Shown: in pieces, positions 37,627 to 46,589 of the stretch
Layout: every line of letters begins with the position of its first letter
Position numbering within the stretch: position 1 is the stretch's first letter
NCBI RefSeq assembly: GCF_000829465.1
Contig: NZ_JXAL01000022.1
Span: 62,001 to 126,000, forward strand
DNA length: 64,000 nt
Source: Cohnella kolymensis
Lineage (GTDB): Bacteria > Bacillota > Bacilli > Paenibacillales > Paenibacillaceae
Direction of reading: 5' to 3'
Program-made: the position numbers and the translations under genes
The notes under the pieces: generated by a model
What the model saw: only the letters and a program-made list of their open reading frames with translations
Told to the model about the DNA's origin: nothing
Database searches by the model: none

Positions 37627-38065
37627 GGTGAAAAAGTTTCTGTCTCTGGAGCGGGCGACGATGCTTCTATTTGTGGAGGCATTTTTTTTTTTGGGATGGG
37701 CGCGACTGCTGCTGGTCGTTATGCCATTCTCTAAAGTGGCTGCAACACTCGGAGCTTCCACACAGGAAACGCCGCATACCATTCCAAATACAATTCAGCC
37801 GGCTTTGATCCAAGTGCATAACGCGATCGGGATCGTCAGCAATCACACGATGTGGGAAAGCAAGTGTCTGGTAAAAGCGATTGCCGCTTTAAAGATGCTC
37901 GAGAGGCGCCGCATTGAAAGCACTCTTTATTTGGGAGCCGCCAGAGATGAACAAGGACGTATGATCGCGCATGCCTGGCTTCGAAGCGGCTCTTTTTGTG
38001 TCACAGGAATGGAAGGAATGCATCGGTTCACGGTTGTCGGCAAATTTGCCAAACGAATTACATAG
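37619..38065 (+). CDS. Lasso leader peptidase (B2, transglutaminase-like cysteine protease)
   Basis: The 148-residue protein matches lasso B2 proteins. The N-terminal hydrophobic helix is followed by the catalytic Cys in 'WESKCLVKAIAALKML' (Cys about 83), the His in 'IAHAWLRSG' (about 118) and a later Asp/Glu position. It removes the leader with help of the B1 protein. GTG 37619 overlaps the B1 stop; GTG 37628 is also possible. Confidence 0.9.
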   Translation: MIKVKKFLSLERATMLLFVEAFFFLGWARLLLVVMPFSKVAATLGASTQETPHTIPNTIQPALIQVHNAIGIVSNHTMWESKCLVKAIAALKMLERRRIESTLYLGAARDEQGRMIAHAWLRSGSFCVTGMEGMHRFTVVGKFAKRIT

Positions 38066-38085
38066 AAAGATAAAAGGTGAAGACA

Positions 38086-39267
38086 ATGCAGAAGCCGGTC
38101 GCATTAGATTGTCTTCAGCTCCCTAAGGAGCTGCGTTTGATGCTTGCATGCCTGAACAGGCACGATGATGAAGGAGTTCCGGCGCATGATAAAAAATGGA
38201 TAGCGGACATGAATTGGGATCGGTTTCTGCAATTGGCCAGGCACCATCGGGTATATCCGGTCCTCTACAGCAGACTCATGAGAATAGAGCAGCATGGGAT
38301 TCCGCCGCAAGTCATTCGCGCCCTGAAGCAAGAGTATTGGCATAATACGTTTCGGATGCTGCAATTGAGCGCGGAAATGGACCGCGTTAACTCTGAATTA
38401 TCCGAACAGAACATCCCGACACTTCATATGAAGGGCCCTGTCCTCGCGGTGGAGCTCTATGGCGATGTTTCCCTGCGTACGTCCGGAGATTTAGATGTGT
38501 TAGTTCCGATTCATCGGTTGGTAGCGGCAGAGGGGACGCTTCGAAAGCTCGGTTATGTGAAAGACGAATACATCCAATCGGTAATGAACGACTGGAAATG
38601 GCGGCATCATCACACCACTTTTTATCACCCTGACAAGGAGATAAAGGTTGAGCTGCACTGGAGATTAAGTCCGGGTCCGGGCAAAGAACCGACCTTCCAC
38701 GAGCTGTGGGAGAGAAGCCGGATAAGCCATCATACCGGAAATCCTATTCATTATTTGGGAACGGAAGATTTGTTATTATTCCTCGCCGCACATGGGGCGC
38801 GCCACGGCTGGTCACGCCTTCATTGGCTCGGGGATATCGATCGGATTGCTAGGCAAAGTCTCGATTGGAACAGGTTAAGCTTATTGCTCAGCAAGTATCG
38901 CTGCGCTCATCTCCTCGGGCAAGCGTTCGTACTGGCTTCGGACTTACTGAGCACTCCATTGAACCCACAGATGAAAAGATTAACTTTTGGATGCCGTCCC
39001 GCGAAGCTCGCGCAGGACGCTTTGTTTTATTTACGGCAGATGGTAAACCTCCATACTAAGCTGCTGCCCGCCGACGTCGCATTATACCATAAGCGTCACT
39101 TGTTCTCCTTGATGTCGGCTCAGCAAAAAATGTTATTCATTATCAGCTTCTTACACCCTTACCCTAAAGATATTGAGATTTTATATTTACCCAAAATGCT
39201 TCATTTTTTATATTTTCCACTACGGCCTTTCTTGTGGGCTTGGAGAAAAATGAGCAAATACGCTTAG
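38086..39267 (+). CDS. Nucleotidyltransferase family protein (NTP_transf_5) of the lasso cluster
   Basis: The 393-residue protein has the minimal nucleotidyltransferase site 'TSGDLDVLVPIHRL' (about residue 132) with the preceding 'IPTLHMKGPVLAVELYGD' helix, and 'KVELHWRLS', which supplies the third acid. Homologues occur in many kinase-containing lasso clusters of Bacillales and Proteobacteria, but the product modification is not settled. ATG 38086 has AAAGGTGA about 6 nt upstream. Start follows the B2 gene by 20 nt. Confidence 0.85.
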   Translation: MQKPVALDCLQLPKELRLMLACLNRHDDEGVPAHDKKWIADMNWDRFLQLARHHRVYPVLYSRLMRIEQHGIPPQVIRALKQEYWHNTFRMLQLSAEMDRVNSELSEQNIPTLHMKGPVLAVELYGDVSLRTSGDLDVLVPIHRLVAAEGTLRKLGYVKDEYIQSVMNDWKWRHHHTTFYHPDKEIKVELHWRLSPGPGKEPTFHELWERSRISHHTGNPIHYLGTEDLLLFLAAHGARHGWSRLHWLGDIDRIARQSLDWNRLSLLLSKYRCAHLLGQAFVLASDLLSTPLNPQMKRLTFGCRPAKLAQDALFYLRQMVNLHTKLLPADVALYHKRHLFSLMSAQQKMLFIISFLHPYPKDIEILYLPKMLHFLYFPLRPFLWAWRKMSKYA

Positions 39268-39285
39268 CCTGGGGGTACCACGCGA

Positions 39286-41104
39286 TTGAAACCTATTCTA
39301 TATTTCGTCAAAAGGTTGTATTCCTTTGCGGGCAAAGTGTTATACCTGAACCTTATGGGGACGGTGTTGATCAGTTTGCTGGAAGGCGCAGGCGTTCTCA
39401 TGCTTATCCCTATTTTGTCTATGAGCGGCATTATGAGTGAAGGCGTTACGTCCGTCATCCCCTGGTTGGATCAATGGCTGAACATGCTCTCAGGTTCGAT
39501 GGGCGTGGCGCTTATCATCTGCGTATATGTTGTGTTAATCATCGGACAAAATCTTCTGCAAAACTATTTGATCGTCCAAAATGTGAAAATACAGCAAGGA
39601 TTTTTCAGAGTCATAAGAACGGACACATATAGAGCTTTGTTGCAAGCCAAATGGGATTTCTTTCTGACTAGGCGGCGATCCGATTTTGTCCACTTGTTGA
39701 CCTCGGAATTAGCGCGTATCGCTGCCGGCATCAACACGTTCTTACAGCTTCTATCCTCGTTTATTTTTACTTTGATTCAAATTGCCATTGCGCTTTGGCT
39801 ATCTTTAAAGATGACCATTTTCGTGTTGCTGTGCGGATTGATCCTTACTATTTTTGCCAGAAGATTTATCAAGAAGGCTAAAAGACTTGGAAGTCAGACA
39901 TCCGAGTTGGGAAAGCAATATTTAGCCGGAATCACCGATCAATTAAACGGAATTAAAGACATTAAAAGCAACATGATGGAGCGTTCCAGCCTGAGTTGGT
40001 TCAGTGTTCTCACGCATCGTCTCGTGATCGAACAGACCGAATATGCAAAACTAAAAACCGCCTCCCAGTTTTACTACAAGATTAGTTCCGTTCTGCTCAT
40101 TGCGGGATATATTTTTTTTGTCGCTGCAATTATTTAAAGCTGAACTGCCTCAATTACTATTGATCACGATCATTTTTTCCAGATTGTGGCCAAGGATAAC
40201 CGGTATCGAGTCGAGTATGGAGCAACTCTCTTCTACGATTCCGGCATTCGAGTCATACATGCAAATAATGAACGAAGCTAACAACGCCAAAGAATTACAT
40301 GAGGCAGATAACAGCAGTGACAATGAAGAGCGTTTACGGATGCGTGAAGGGTTGGAATGCCGCGACGTCTATTTTCGGTATACCCGCAGTGAATCGGCTT
40401 TCACATTGGAACAAATCAATTTATATATACCCGCGAACCGTCTGACCGCAATCGTAGGCCGCTCGGGGGTGGGTAAAAGCACATTAATCGATATTTTGAT
40501 GGGACTTATGCAACCGGAAAAAGGACATATACTGATTGACGGAAAGCCGCTTACAACCGAAAATCTGCTGTCGCTTAGAAGTTCGATCGGCTATGTGCCG
40601 CAAGATCCGTTCCTGTTCAACGCGAGCATAAGAGAGAACATGCTTATGTTTGAACCGGATGCAAGTGAGATGCGGATATGGGATGCACTGTCTTTAGCCT
40701 CCGCATCGGAGTTTGTTAACCGTCTGCCTCAGGGGCTGGATACATTGATTGGGGACCGTGGAGTAAGACTTTCCGGCGGGGAACGGCAGCGTTTGGTGCT
40801 TGCTAGAGCGATTCTGCGAAGACCCTCGATTCTGGTATTGGATGAAGCGACCAGCGCGCTAGATACGGAGAACGAATCCGTTATTCAAGAAACATTAGCC
40901 AAGTTGAAACAGACGATGACGATTATCGTCATTGCTCACCGTGTATCTACCATAAGAGACGCTGATCAGGTTGTGGTGCTGGACCAAGGGAAGATCGTGC
41001 AAACCGGCGGCTTCTATCAATTGGCTCAGGAAAAAAGAGGACTGTTCAGCAGTCTGATTGGCAGCCAGATGGAACTGAGTCTGCCGTCTGACACAGTATC
41101 ATGA
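39286..41104 (+). pseudogene. Lasso peptide ABC exporter (permease-ATPase fusion), one frameshift
   Basis: The membrane domain has about six helices (to about nt 40200). The ATPase domain has Walker A 'VGRSGVGKSTLID', Q-loop 'GYVPQDPFLFNASIREN', signature 'LSGGERQRLVLARAI' and Walker B 'ILVLDEATSALD'. An extra T in the T8 run at 40112-40119 breaks the last membrane helix; seven T residues restore a 'YIFLSLQLFKAELPQL' join. It should export the mature lasso peptide and give immunity. TTG start with GGGGGT about 9 nt upstream. Confidence 0.88.
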
Positions 41105-41129
41105 AATTGTACTTGAAAGGAGGGGACCC

Positions 41130-41735
41130 ATGACCATTACTCGAACGGATTGGGAGAAAAGAAACGGACACCGGGCCGGCGTCGTCTGGTTTACGGGACT
41201 TTCGGGTTCAGGCAAAACCACATTGGCGGTCGAGTTGGAGGAAATGCTCTTTGAGCGAAATGTTCGATGCCGCATTCTGGATGGTGACAGATTGAGAAGC
41301 GGTTTGAATCAAGATCTGGGATTCAGCGAGCAAGACCGTTTGGAAAATATCCGGCGTACTTCCGAAGCGGCATCGCTGTTTGTGGAAGCCGGCTTTGTCG
41401 TATTGGCGCCGCTTATATCACCATATGAAGCGGGCCGGCAGCTCGCCAGGCAGCGCTTCGAATCGGAAGACTTCATCGAGTTATACGTCAGATGTTCTTT
41501 GTTCGAATGTGAACGGCGCGATCCGAAAGGAATGTATCAACTGGCAAGAGCGGGCAGGATTCCGGAATTTACAGGCATATCGGCGCCTTATGAGGTGCCG
41601 GCAAACCCGGAGCTGACTGTAGATACGGAGCGGTACCAGGTACGACAATGTGCGCATAGTGTTATTGAATATTTGGAGACAGAGAACTGGATCGAGCCAA
41701 TGCGAACTCACACCGAGGCAGAGGTGAAAAGATGA
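41130..41735 (+). CDS. cysC: Adenylylsulfate (APS) kinase
   Basis: The 201-residue protein shows the APS kinase motifs 'VVWFTGLSGSGKTTLAVELEE' region with P-loop GLSGSGKT, 'DGDRLRSGLNQDLGFSEQDR' and 'VVLAPLISPYEAGR' with the phosphoryl-acceptor loop Ser. It makes PAPS from APS and ATP. ATP sulfurylase is not in the window and must come from elsewhere. AAAGGAGG lies 7 nt before the ATG. With the sulfotransferase at 32970 it brackets the lasso genes. Its stop overlaps the start of the next gene (ATGA). Confidence 0.92.
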   Translation: MTITRTDWEKRNGHRAGVVWFTGLSGSGKTTLAVELEEMLFERNVRCRILDGDRLRSGLNQDLGFSEQDRLENIRRTSEAASLFVEAGFVVLAPLISPYEAGRQLARQRFESEDFIELYVRCSLFECERRDPKGMYQLARAGRIPEFTGISAPYEVPANPELTVDTERYQVRQCAHSVIEYLETENWIEPMRTHTEAEVKR

Positions 41736-42805
41736 GCAAGGAAAGCACGATTACGTCCAATCGCGAATTCATTTTTGATTTTTTCAGAAGCGTTCTGATG
41801 ATCACCGTTTTCATTTTTCACTTCTACAAATCCTTCCCCGGTAATTTCGATTATGCGGTCTATTCGAATCCCCTCGCAGAATTGTTCGTCGGATTAGCCG
41901 GATTTATGGTGGGGATGATCTATCTGCATAGAAACAAAGATAGTTCTCTGTTGAAGAGAGGTTTAAAAATTTTATTGGCTTTTTATATAATCGCCCTGCC
42001 TGAAGCAGCCCTGAAGGCGTATGCTATAGACCCTTCAATCAGCCATGTGCTGGATACGCTGTTAAATGTTCTTATTATGAACGAGGATCCTACTGCTATC
42101 AACATTTTGCGTTTTTACGGATTAATGTTTATATTACTGCCCATTATTCTTTATTTATATCGCAGATTCAGGGTTCCGACACTGGTCGCTTCGACGGTCC
42201 TTTTTTTTGGCAGCACCCTCGTATATACGCTGTCCGAAGCTCCCATCGTACACAGTTTTTTTGTGACGCAGACCGTTTTGCTCCTGTTGCAATGGCAATT
42301 GTTTTTCGTTACAGGTCTAGTTTTGGGGCATTTGTATAAAGTGAAAAAGTTACATATCAGCAGAATTAAAAAGCTTCCGTTAGTGATAACCGGCGCGTTG
42401 GCGCTATTTGTGCAGCTCATTTGGTTCAGACACGATATCACCAAATTTCCGTACACTTTCGGCAAGCTTCTCGGCATGGTCTATTTGGCGCCAATCGGTA
42501 TCTACCTCATTTATTTCACTTATTCCAAAATCAAAGGACGTTCTCTGGATGCTTTCGTAAGAGTTGTTGGCAGAAACTCGCTTGTTGCATTCGTACTCTC
42601 TGAACTGCTCAGGATAACGCTGATCAAGATCCCTGTCGAGATGTTGCCTATCCCTTACTCGGAGTTAAGCAGTTTCGTATATGCAGTATTTTTAGCTTTT
42701 GTGTTGATCTGGATCATGTGGGGTTATGAAACGGTTAAAACTGCCAAAAAAGCCGCAAAAACAAATATGTCAATGTCCCAACAAGCTTCATATATATCAA
42801 ACTGA
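41732..42805 (+). CDS. OpgC-like membrane acyltransferase
   Basis: The 357-residue protein has about ten membrane helices and begins 'EFIFDFFRSVLMITVFIFHFYKSF', with the Arg and His arrangement of OpgC and acyltransferase 3 families. 'LQWQLFFVTGLVLGHLYK' is also OpgC-like. OpgC adds succinate to periplasmic glucans. The gene is translationally coupled to the APS kinase. It may acylate the polysaccharide or the exported peptide; sequence alone cannot say. Confidence 0.72.
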   Translation: MSKESTITSNREFIFDFFRSVLMITVFIFHFYKSFPGNFDYAVYSNPLAELFVGLAGFMVGMIYLHRNKDSSLLKRGLKILLAFYIIALPEAALKAYAIDPSISHVLDTLLNVLIMNEDPTAINILRFYGLMFILLPIILYLYRRFRVPTLVASTVLFFGSTLVYTLSEAPIVHSFFVTQTVLLLLQWQLFFVTGLVLGHLYKVKKLHISRIKKLPLVITGALALFVQLIWFRHDITKFPYTFGKLLGMVYLAPIGIYLIYFTYSKIKGRSLDAFVRVVGRNSLVAFVLSELLRITLIKIPVEMLPIPYSELSSFVYAVFLAFVLIWIMWGYETVKTAKKAAKTNMSMSQQASYISN

Positions 42806-42819
42806 ATAGCCAAAATTTC

Positions 42820-42847
42820 TTTACAAAGAACTTAAATACATTATAAT
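42820..42847 (+). promoter_or_regulatory. Promoter of the acyl cassette
   Basis: TTTACA (42820-42825) and a perfect TATAAT (42842-42847) are 16 nt apart, about 43 nt before the KAS III start. SinR-type half-site AAAGAAC (42825-42831) overlaps the -35 end and a full palindrome begins right after the -10 box, so repression by SinR is likely. Confidence 0.78.
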
Positions 42848-42863
42848 GTTCTATATAAAGAAC
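42848..42863. promoter_or_regulatory. SinR-type palindrome at the acyl cassette promoter
   Basis: GTTCTATATAAAGAAC has the same arms as the sites at 9792 and 49879 with one base changed. It starts directly after the -10 box and covers the transcription start, which fits a repressor site. Confidence 0.65.
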
Positions 42864-42889
42864 AAAAATAGGGTAGACAGGTGATACAG

Positions 42890-43941
42890 ATGAAAGCGAG
42901 ATTCGACAATATCAGTATCAAAGGGATTGCGGCAGGCATTCCTCGGGAGAGTTTGGACCTTGATTCACTCGGCGAACTTTTCGGAGAGGAAGAAGTCAAG
43001 CGCATTATCGCCAGCACGGGAATTGCCAAAGTTCGGGTTGCCGGGACAGATCAGTGCACATCGGATTTATGTGCAGCTGCCGCAAAGCGTTTGCTCACCG
43101 AATTGGATGTCGGACCCTGGACAATCGACGGCATTGTTTTCGTTTCGCAGACTCCGGATTACATCCTGCCTTCCACCAGTTCATTACTTCAGCATCGACT
43201 AGGGCTGCCCATCACTGCAGTCGCGTTTGATATGCATCATGGCTGTTCCGGTTACGTCTACGGTTTATACCAGGCAGCATGATGATCGCTTCAGGGGGCT
43301 GCAGCCGGGTGCTGCTTTGTGCCGGTGACGTTTCAACCAGACTCGTACACAGTGGCGACCGCTCCGTGCGGATGGTTTTCGGCGATGGAGGCAGCGCTAC
43401 GCTTGTTGAGCGAGGAGCGGGAACGGCGCATTTCAATATTAGAACGGACGGATCCGGCGCAGAGCATCTCATGATCCCTGCCGGCGGTTCACGCAAGGCT
43501 CGTAGTCTGGAGACATCGGCTCCATATGAAGCTGAGGACGGGAATATCCGCAGCGAAGAGACGCTTCGCATGAATGGGATGGAGGTCATGTCCTTCGCTT
43601 TGCGAGAGGTTCCTCCGATGATTGACGAGCTGCTGGAAAGCGCCGGCTGGAACAAGGAAGAGGTCGGTAGTTTTGCATTGCATCAGGCAAATCGATTCAT
43701 GCTCGACTACTTACGGAAGAAGATGAAGCTGAACAAAAGCGCAGTGCCGATTGCAGTCGAGTCGGTCGGGAATACAGGACCAGCCTCGATCCCGTTAATG
43801 CTTTCCATTAAGCACTCCATTCTAGCGGAGGAAGAGCGTCTGGATAAAGTGGTGATGTGCGGATTCGGTGTCGGATTATCCTGGGCGTCTTGCGCCTTTG
43901 AACTCTCTTCAACTGTCATTTTAGATCCAGTTGAAGTTTAA
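42890..43941 (+). pseudogene. 3-oxoacyl-ACP synthase III (KAS III), one frameshift
   Basis: Joined, the product has about 350 residues and all three catalytic positions: Cys in 'MHHGCSGYVYGLYQAA', His in 'FALHQANRFMLDYL' and Asn in 'VGNTGPASIPLML'. One base is missing near 43278-43282; adding an A gives 'QAAMMIASGGCSRVLLCAGD'. KAS III condenses an acyl-CoA with malonyl-ACP. AGGTGA lies 5 nt before ATG 42890. It heads a cassette with two ACPs, a ketoreductase, a ligase and an acyltransferase, separate from housekeeping fatty-acid genes. Likely a sequence error rather than decay. Confidence 0.86.
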
Positions 43942-43984
43942 TACGGAGATGAAACTTAAAGAAAAAAAGTTGAGGTGTACGGAC

Positions 43985-44305
43985 ATGCGAGAGAAGGTTT
44001 CAGCTATTGTGCTGAATGCGATCAATGATTTTAATGAAACGTACGGAAAACAAATTCCTCTGGAGCTGGCGGAGGATATTCCTTTGTTCGGAAAACAGGG
44101 AGTGCTGGATTCGCTGGGTTTGGTTTCTCTGGTGGTATCTATTGAGCAGACGCTGGAAGACGAATTGGGAGTTTCCCTCATACTGGCAGATGAGAAGGCA
44201 GTGTCGCAAAGAACGAGCCCCTTCCGTACAGCCGGCACTGTCATTGATTACATATGCAAACTCATGCAGGAGGAGACACAGGTGTGCGAGAGCCCGTCAC
44301 ATTAA
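43985..44305 (+). CDS. Acyl carrier protein-like protein 1
   Basis: The 106-residue protein has an ACP-like four-helix pattern with 'GKQGVLDSLGLVSLVVSIEQTL', in which the Ser of Asp-Ser-Leu would carry phosphopantetheine. The N-terminal 25 residues and C-terminal tail extend beyond usual ACP length. ATG 43985 has GAGGTG 7 nt upstream. The end overlaps the ketoreductase start by 22 nt. Confidence 0.82.
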   Translation: MREKVSAIVLNAINDFNETYGKQIPLELAEDIPLFGKQGVLDSLGLVSLVVSIEQTLEDELGVSLILADEKAVSQRTSPFRTAGTVIDYICKLMQEETQVCESPSH

Positions 44306-44982
44306 TTACAGGAACGCGCAAAGGGATCGGCAAATATCTGGCGGAGCATTACATTGATAAGGGACATCTAGTCATCGGATGCAGCCGCACGGAGCCGGAT
44401 TGGCGTGTTGAGGGGTATGAGCACTTTCAAGCTGACGTGGCGGATGAGAGCGCAGTTAAGGCGATGTTTTCATCCATCAAGAAAAAGTACGGGAGACTCG
44501 ATCATCTAATCAACAATGCAGGAATTGCTTCAATGAATCATTTCCTGCTGACTCCCCTATCAACCGTCCAAAATGTCCTGAACACGAACGTAATCGGCAC
44601 TTTTCTCTTTTGCCGGGAGGCCGCCAAATTGATGCAAAAAAGCGGCTATGGCCGGATTGTTAATTTCTCTACCGTCGCAGCTCCATTAAAGCTTGAAGGT
44701 GAGGCCATTTATGCGGCGTCCAAAGCAGCGGTCATTACTTTTACAGAAGTTATTGCCCGTGAGTTGGCTCCTTTCGGCATAACCGTAAATACGATCGGGC
44801 CGACGCCCATTGAGACGGATTTGATTCGATCCGTTCCCGAACAAAAGCTGCAGGAGCTGATCAAGAGACAGGCTATTCCAAGATACGGCAACGTGGAGGA
44901 TGTCGCCAATGTCATAGACTTTTTCCTCAAACAAGAAAGCTCGTTTATTACCGGTCAAACCTTATTTCTCGGAGGGGTATAA
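44284..44982 (+). CDS. SDR-family ketoreductase (FabG-like)
   Basis: The 232-residue protein has the SDR features: 'VTLITGTRKGIGKYLAE' (NADP site), 'LINNAGIASMNHF', the active-site Ser in 'IVNFSTVAAPLK' and 'YAASKAAVI' (Tyr-x3-Lys), and 'GPTPIETDL'. It likely reduces the 3-ketoacyl-ACP formed by KAS III to a 3-hydroxyacyl group. GTG 44284 is chosen because AGGAGG lies about 10 nt upstream. The stop overlaps the ligase ATG. Confidence 0.87.
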   Translation: MREPVTLITGTRKGIGKYLAEHYIDKGHLVIGCSRTEPDWRVEGYEHFQADVADESAVKAMFSSIKKKYGRLDHLINNAGIASMNHFLLTPLSTVQNVLNTNVIGTFLFCREAAKLMQKSGYGRIVNFSTVAAPLKLEGEAIYAASKAAVITFTEVIARELAPFGITVNTIGPTPIETDLIRSVPEQKLQELIKRQAIPRYGNVEDVANVIDFFLKQESSFITGQTLFLGGV

Positions 44983-46325
44983 TGTTTATCGATTTTATGA
45001 TGGATCATTTCGTCAGACATTCGGAGCAAGAAGCTCTAATATGGCAAGGCAAATCCTACTCTTATAGGAAAATGAACGAGCTGGTGGAAAGCTGGCAAAC
45101 GACACTAAGCCAGCTGCAGCTGCCTCCAGGCAGCGTTGTCGCTTTAGAAGCGGACTTCTCCCCGTCATCTGTGGCGCTGCTGTTGGCTTTGATTGAACGC
45201 AATTGCGTGATCGCCATGCTAAGTTCCGCTGTTATGGACAAAAAGGAAGAGTTCTGTGACATCGCGGAAGCCGAATATATCATCTCCTTAGATTCGGAAG
45301 ATAAGGTCATATTCGTTAGTCAGGCTCGAAAGGCGGATCACCGGCTTTTGACTTATCTTAAAGCAAAGGGCCATCCGGGAATAATCCTCTTTTCCTCCGG
45401 CTCGACAGGAAAGAGCAAGGCAGCGGTACATGATTTGGTTCCTCTATTGGAAAAGTTTAAAGTTGCACGGCATGCTAAGCGGATGATGGCGTTTCTGCTA
45501 TTTGATCATATAGGCGGACTGAATACACTGCTCTATGCTTTGTCCAATGGCGGAACACTTATTACCGTGCAAGATAGATCGCCGGATGCCGTATGTGCAG
45601 CCATTGAGAAATTCAGAGTTCAAACTTTGCCGACATCGCCGACATTTATCAATCTCATCATGCTCAGTGAAGCTTACAAGAGGTATGACCTAAGCAGCTT
45701 GGAGTTGGTTACGTATGGCACTGAAGTCATGCCTGAAGCGACTCTGCAGAAATTCTACAGCTTATTTCCGGATATTCGCCTCCTGCAAACTTATGGTCTG
45801 TCGGAAGTCGGAATCTTGCGCTCTAAGTCGAAATCTTCCGATTCGCTTTGGGTGAAGATTGGTGGTGAAGGCTTCCAAACAAGGGTTAGAAACGGATTGC
45901 TCGAAATTAAAGCGGAGTCGGCCATGCTCGGCTATTTGAATGCCGCGTCGCCATACACAGAAGATGGCTGGTTCATGACTCACGACGAAGTGGAAGTCGA
46001 CGGGGAATATTTGAGGATTCTGGGAAGGGCCTCGGAGATGATCAATGTCGGCGGGGAAAAGGTATACCCAGCAGAAGTCGAGAGTGTGCTGCAGCAGATG
46101 GAGGGTGTCCAGGAAGTCGCCGTGAGCAGTGAGCCGAATCCGATTACCGGTCAGATGGTTAAAGCGTCGGTTAAACTTTCAACGGATGAAAGTCTCAGCG
46201 ATTTCCGTAAACGTATGCTTCAATTTTGCAGAGACAAGATGCCCGCGTACAAAATTCCGCAGAAATTGGTGCTGGTTGACGATTGGATGCATAACGGCAG
46301 ATTCAAAAAAATGAGAAGAGGATGA
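44982..46325 (+). CDS. ANL-superfamily acyl-CoA/acyl-ACP ligase
   Basis: The 447-residue enzyme has the AMP-binding core 'GIILFSSGSTGKSKAAVHD' (about residue 135), 'LLQTYGLSEVG', the hinge 'LRILGRASEMINVGGEKVYPAEVE' and a C-terminal Lys in 'MHNGRFKKMRRG'. It probably activates a small carboxylic acid and loads it on CoA or on an ACP of this cassette. At 447 residues it is shorter than most acyl-CoA synthetases, as in cluster-specific loading enzymes. GGAGGGG precedes the ATG. Confidence 0.86.
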   Translation: MFIDFMMDHFVRHSEQEALIWQGKSYSYRKMNELVESWQTTLSQLQLPPGSVVALEADFSPSSVALLLALIERNCVIAMLSSAVMDKKEEFCDIAEAEYIISLDSEDKVIFVSQARKADHRLLTYLKAKGHPGIILFSSGSTGKSKAAVHDLVPLLEKFKVARHAKRMMAFLLFDHIGGLNTLLYALSNGGTLITVQDRSPDAVCAAIEKFRVQTLPTSPTFINLIMLSEAYKRYDLSSLELVTYGTEVMPEATLQKFYSLFPDIRLLQTYGLSEVGILRSKSKSSDSLWVKIGGEGFQTRVRNGLLEIKAESAMLGYLNAASPYTEDGWFMTHDEVEVDGEYLRILGRASEMINVGGEKVYPAEVESVLQQMEGVQEVAVSSEPNPITGQMVKASVKLSTDESLSDFRKRMLQFCRDKMPAYKIPQKLVLVDDWMHNGRFKKMRRG

Positions 46326-46331
46326 TTAGAC

Positions 46332-46589
46332 ATGCGAGAGCACGATTTTATTGCAGAATTAACAGATTTATTGGAGGTTGAACCTTCAGAATTTAATGAT
46401 ACATACGTGCTGGAGGAAAATGAAAATTGGGATTCCTTGGCTCATGTTTCCGTCGTTGCCATGATCGATGAGCATTTCGGCCTTTCTCTGGAGTATAGAG
46501 ATCTTCGTCACTGCAAGACCTTGGGAGAATTGCTGAAATTGATTGAAGCAAAGACAGCCAGCCACGCTGGAGTATCTACCACTCCATGA
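46332..46589 (+). CDS. Acyl carrier protein 2
   Basis: The 85-residue protein has the ACP site 'ENENWDSLAHVSVVAMIDE' (Ser about residue 37) and the usual helix IV region 'DLRHCKTLGELLKLIEA'. It begins 6 nt after the ligase stop. It overlaps the start of the transferase gene (ATGA). Two ACPs in the cassette suggest one for loading and one for extension or transfer. Confidence 0.87.
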   Translation: MREHDFIAELTDLLEVEPSEFNDTYVLEENENWDSLAHVSVVAMIDEHFGLSLEYRDLRHCKTLGELLKLIEAKTASHAGVSTTP

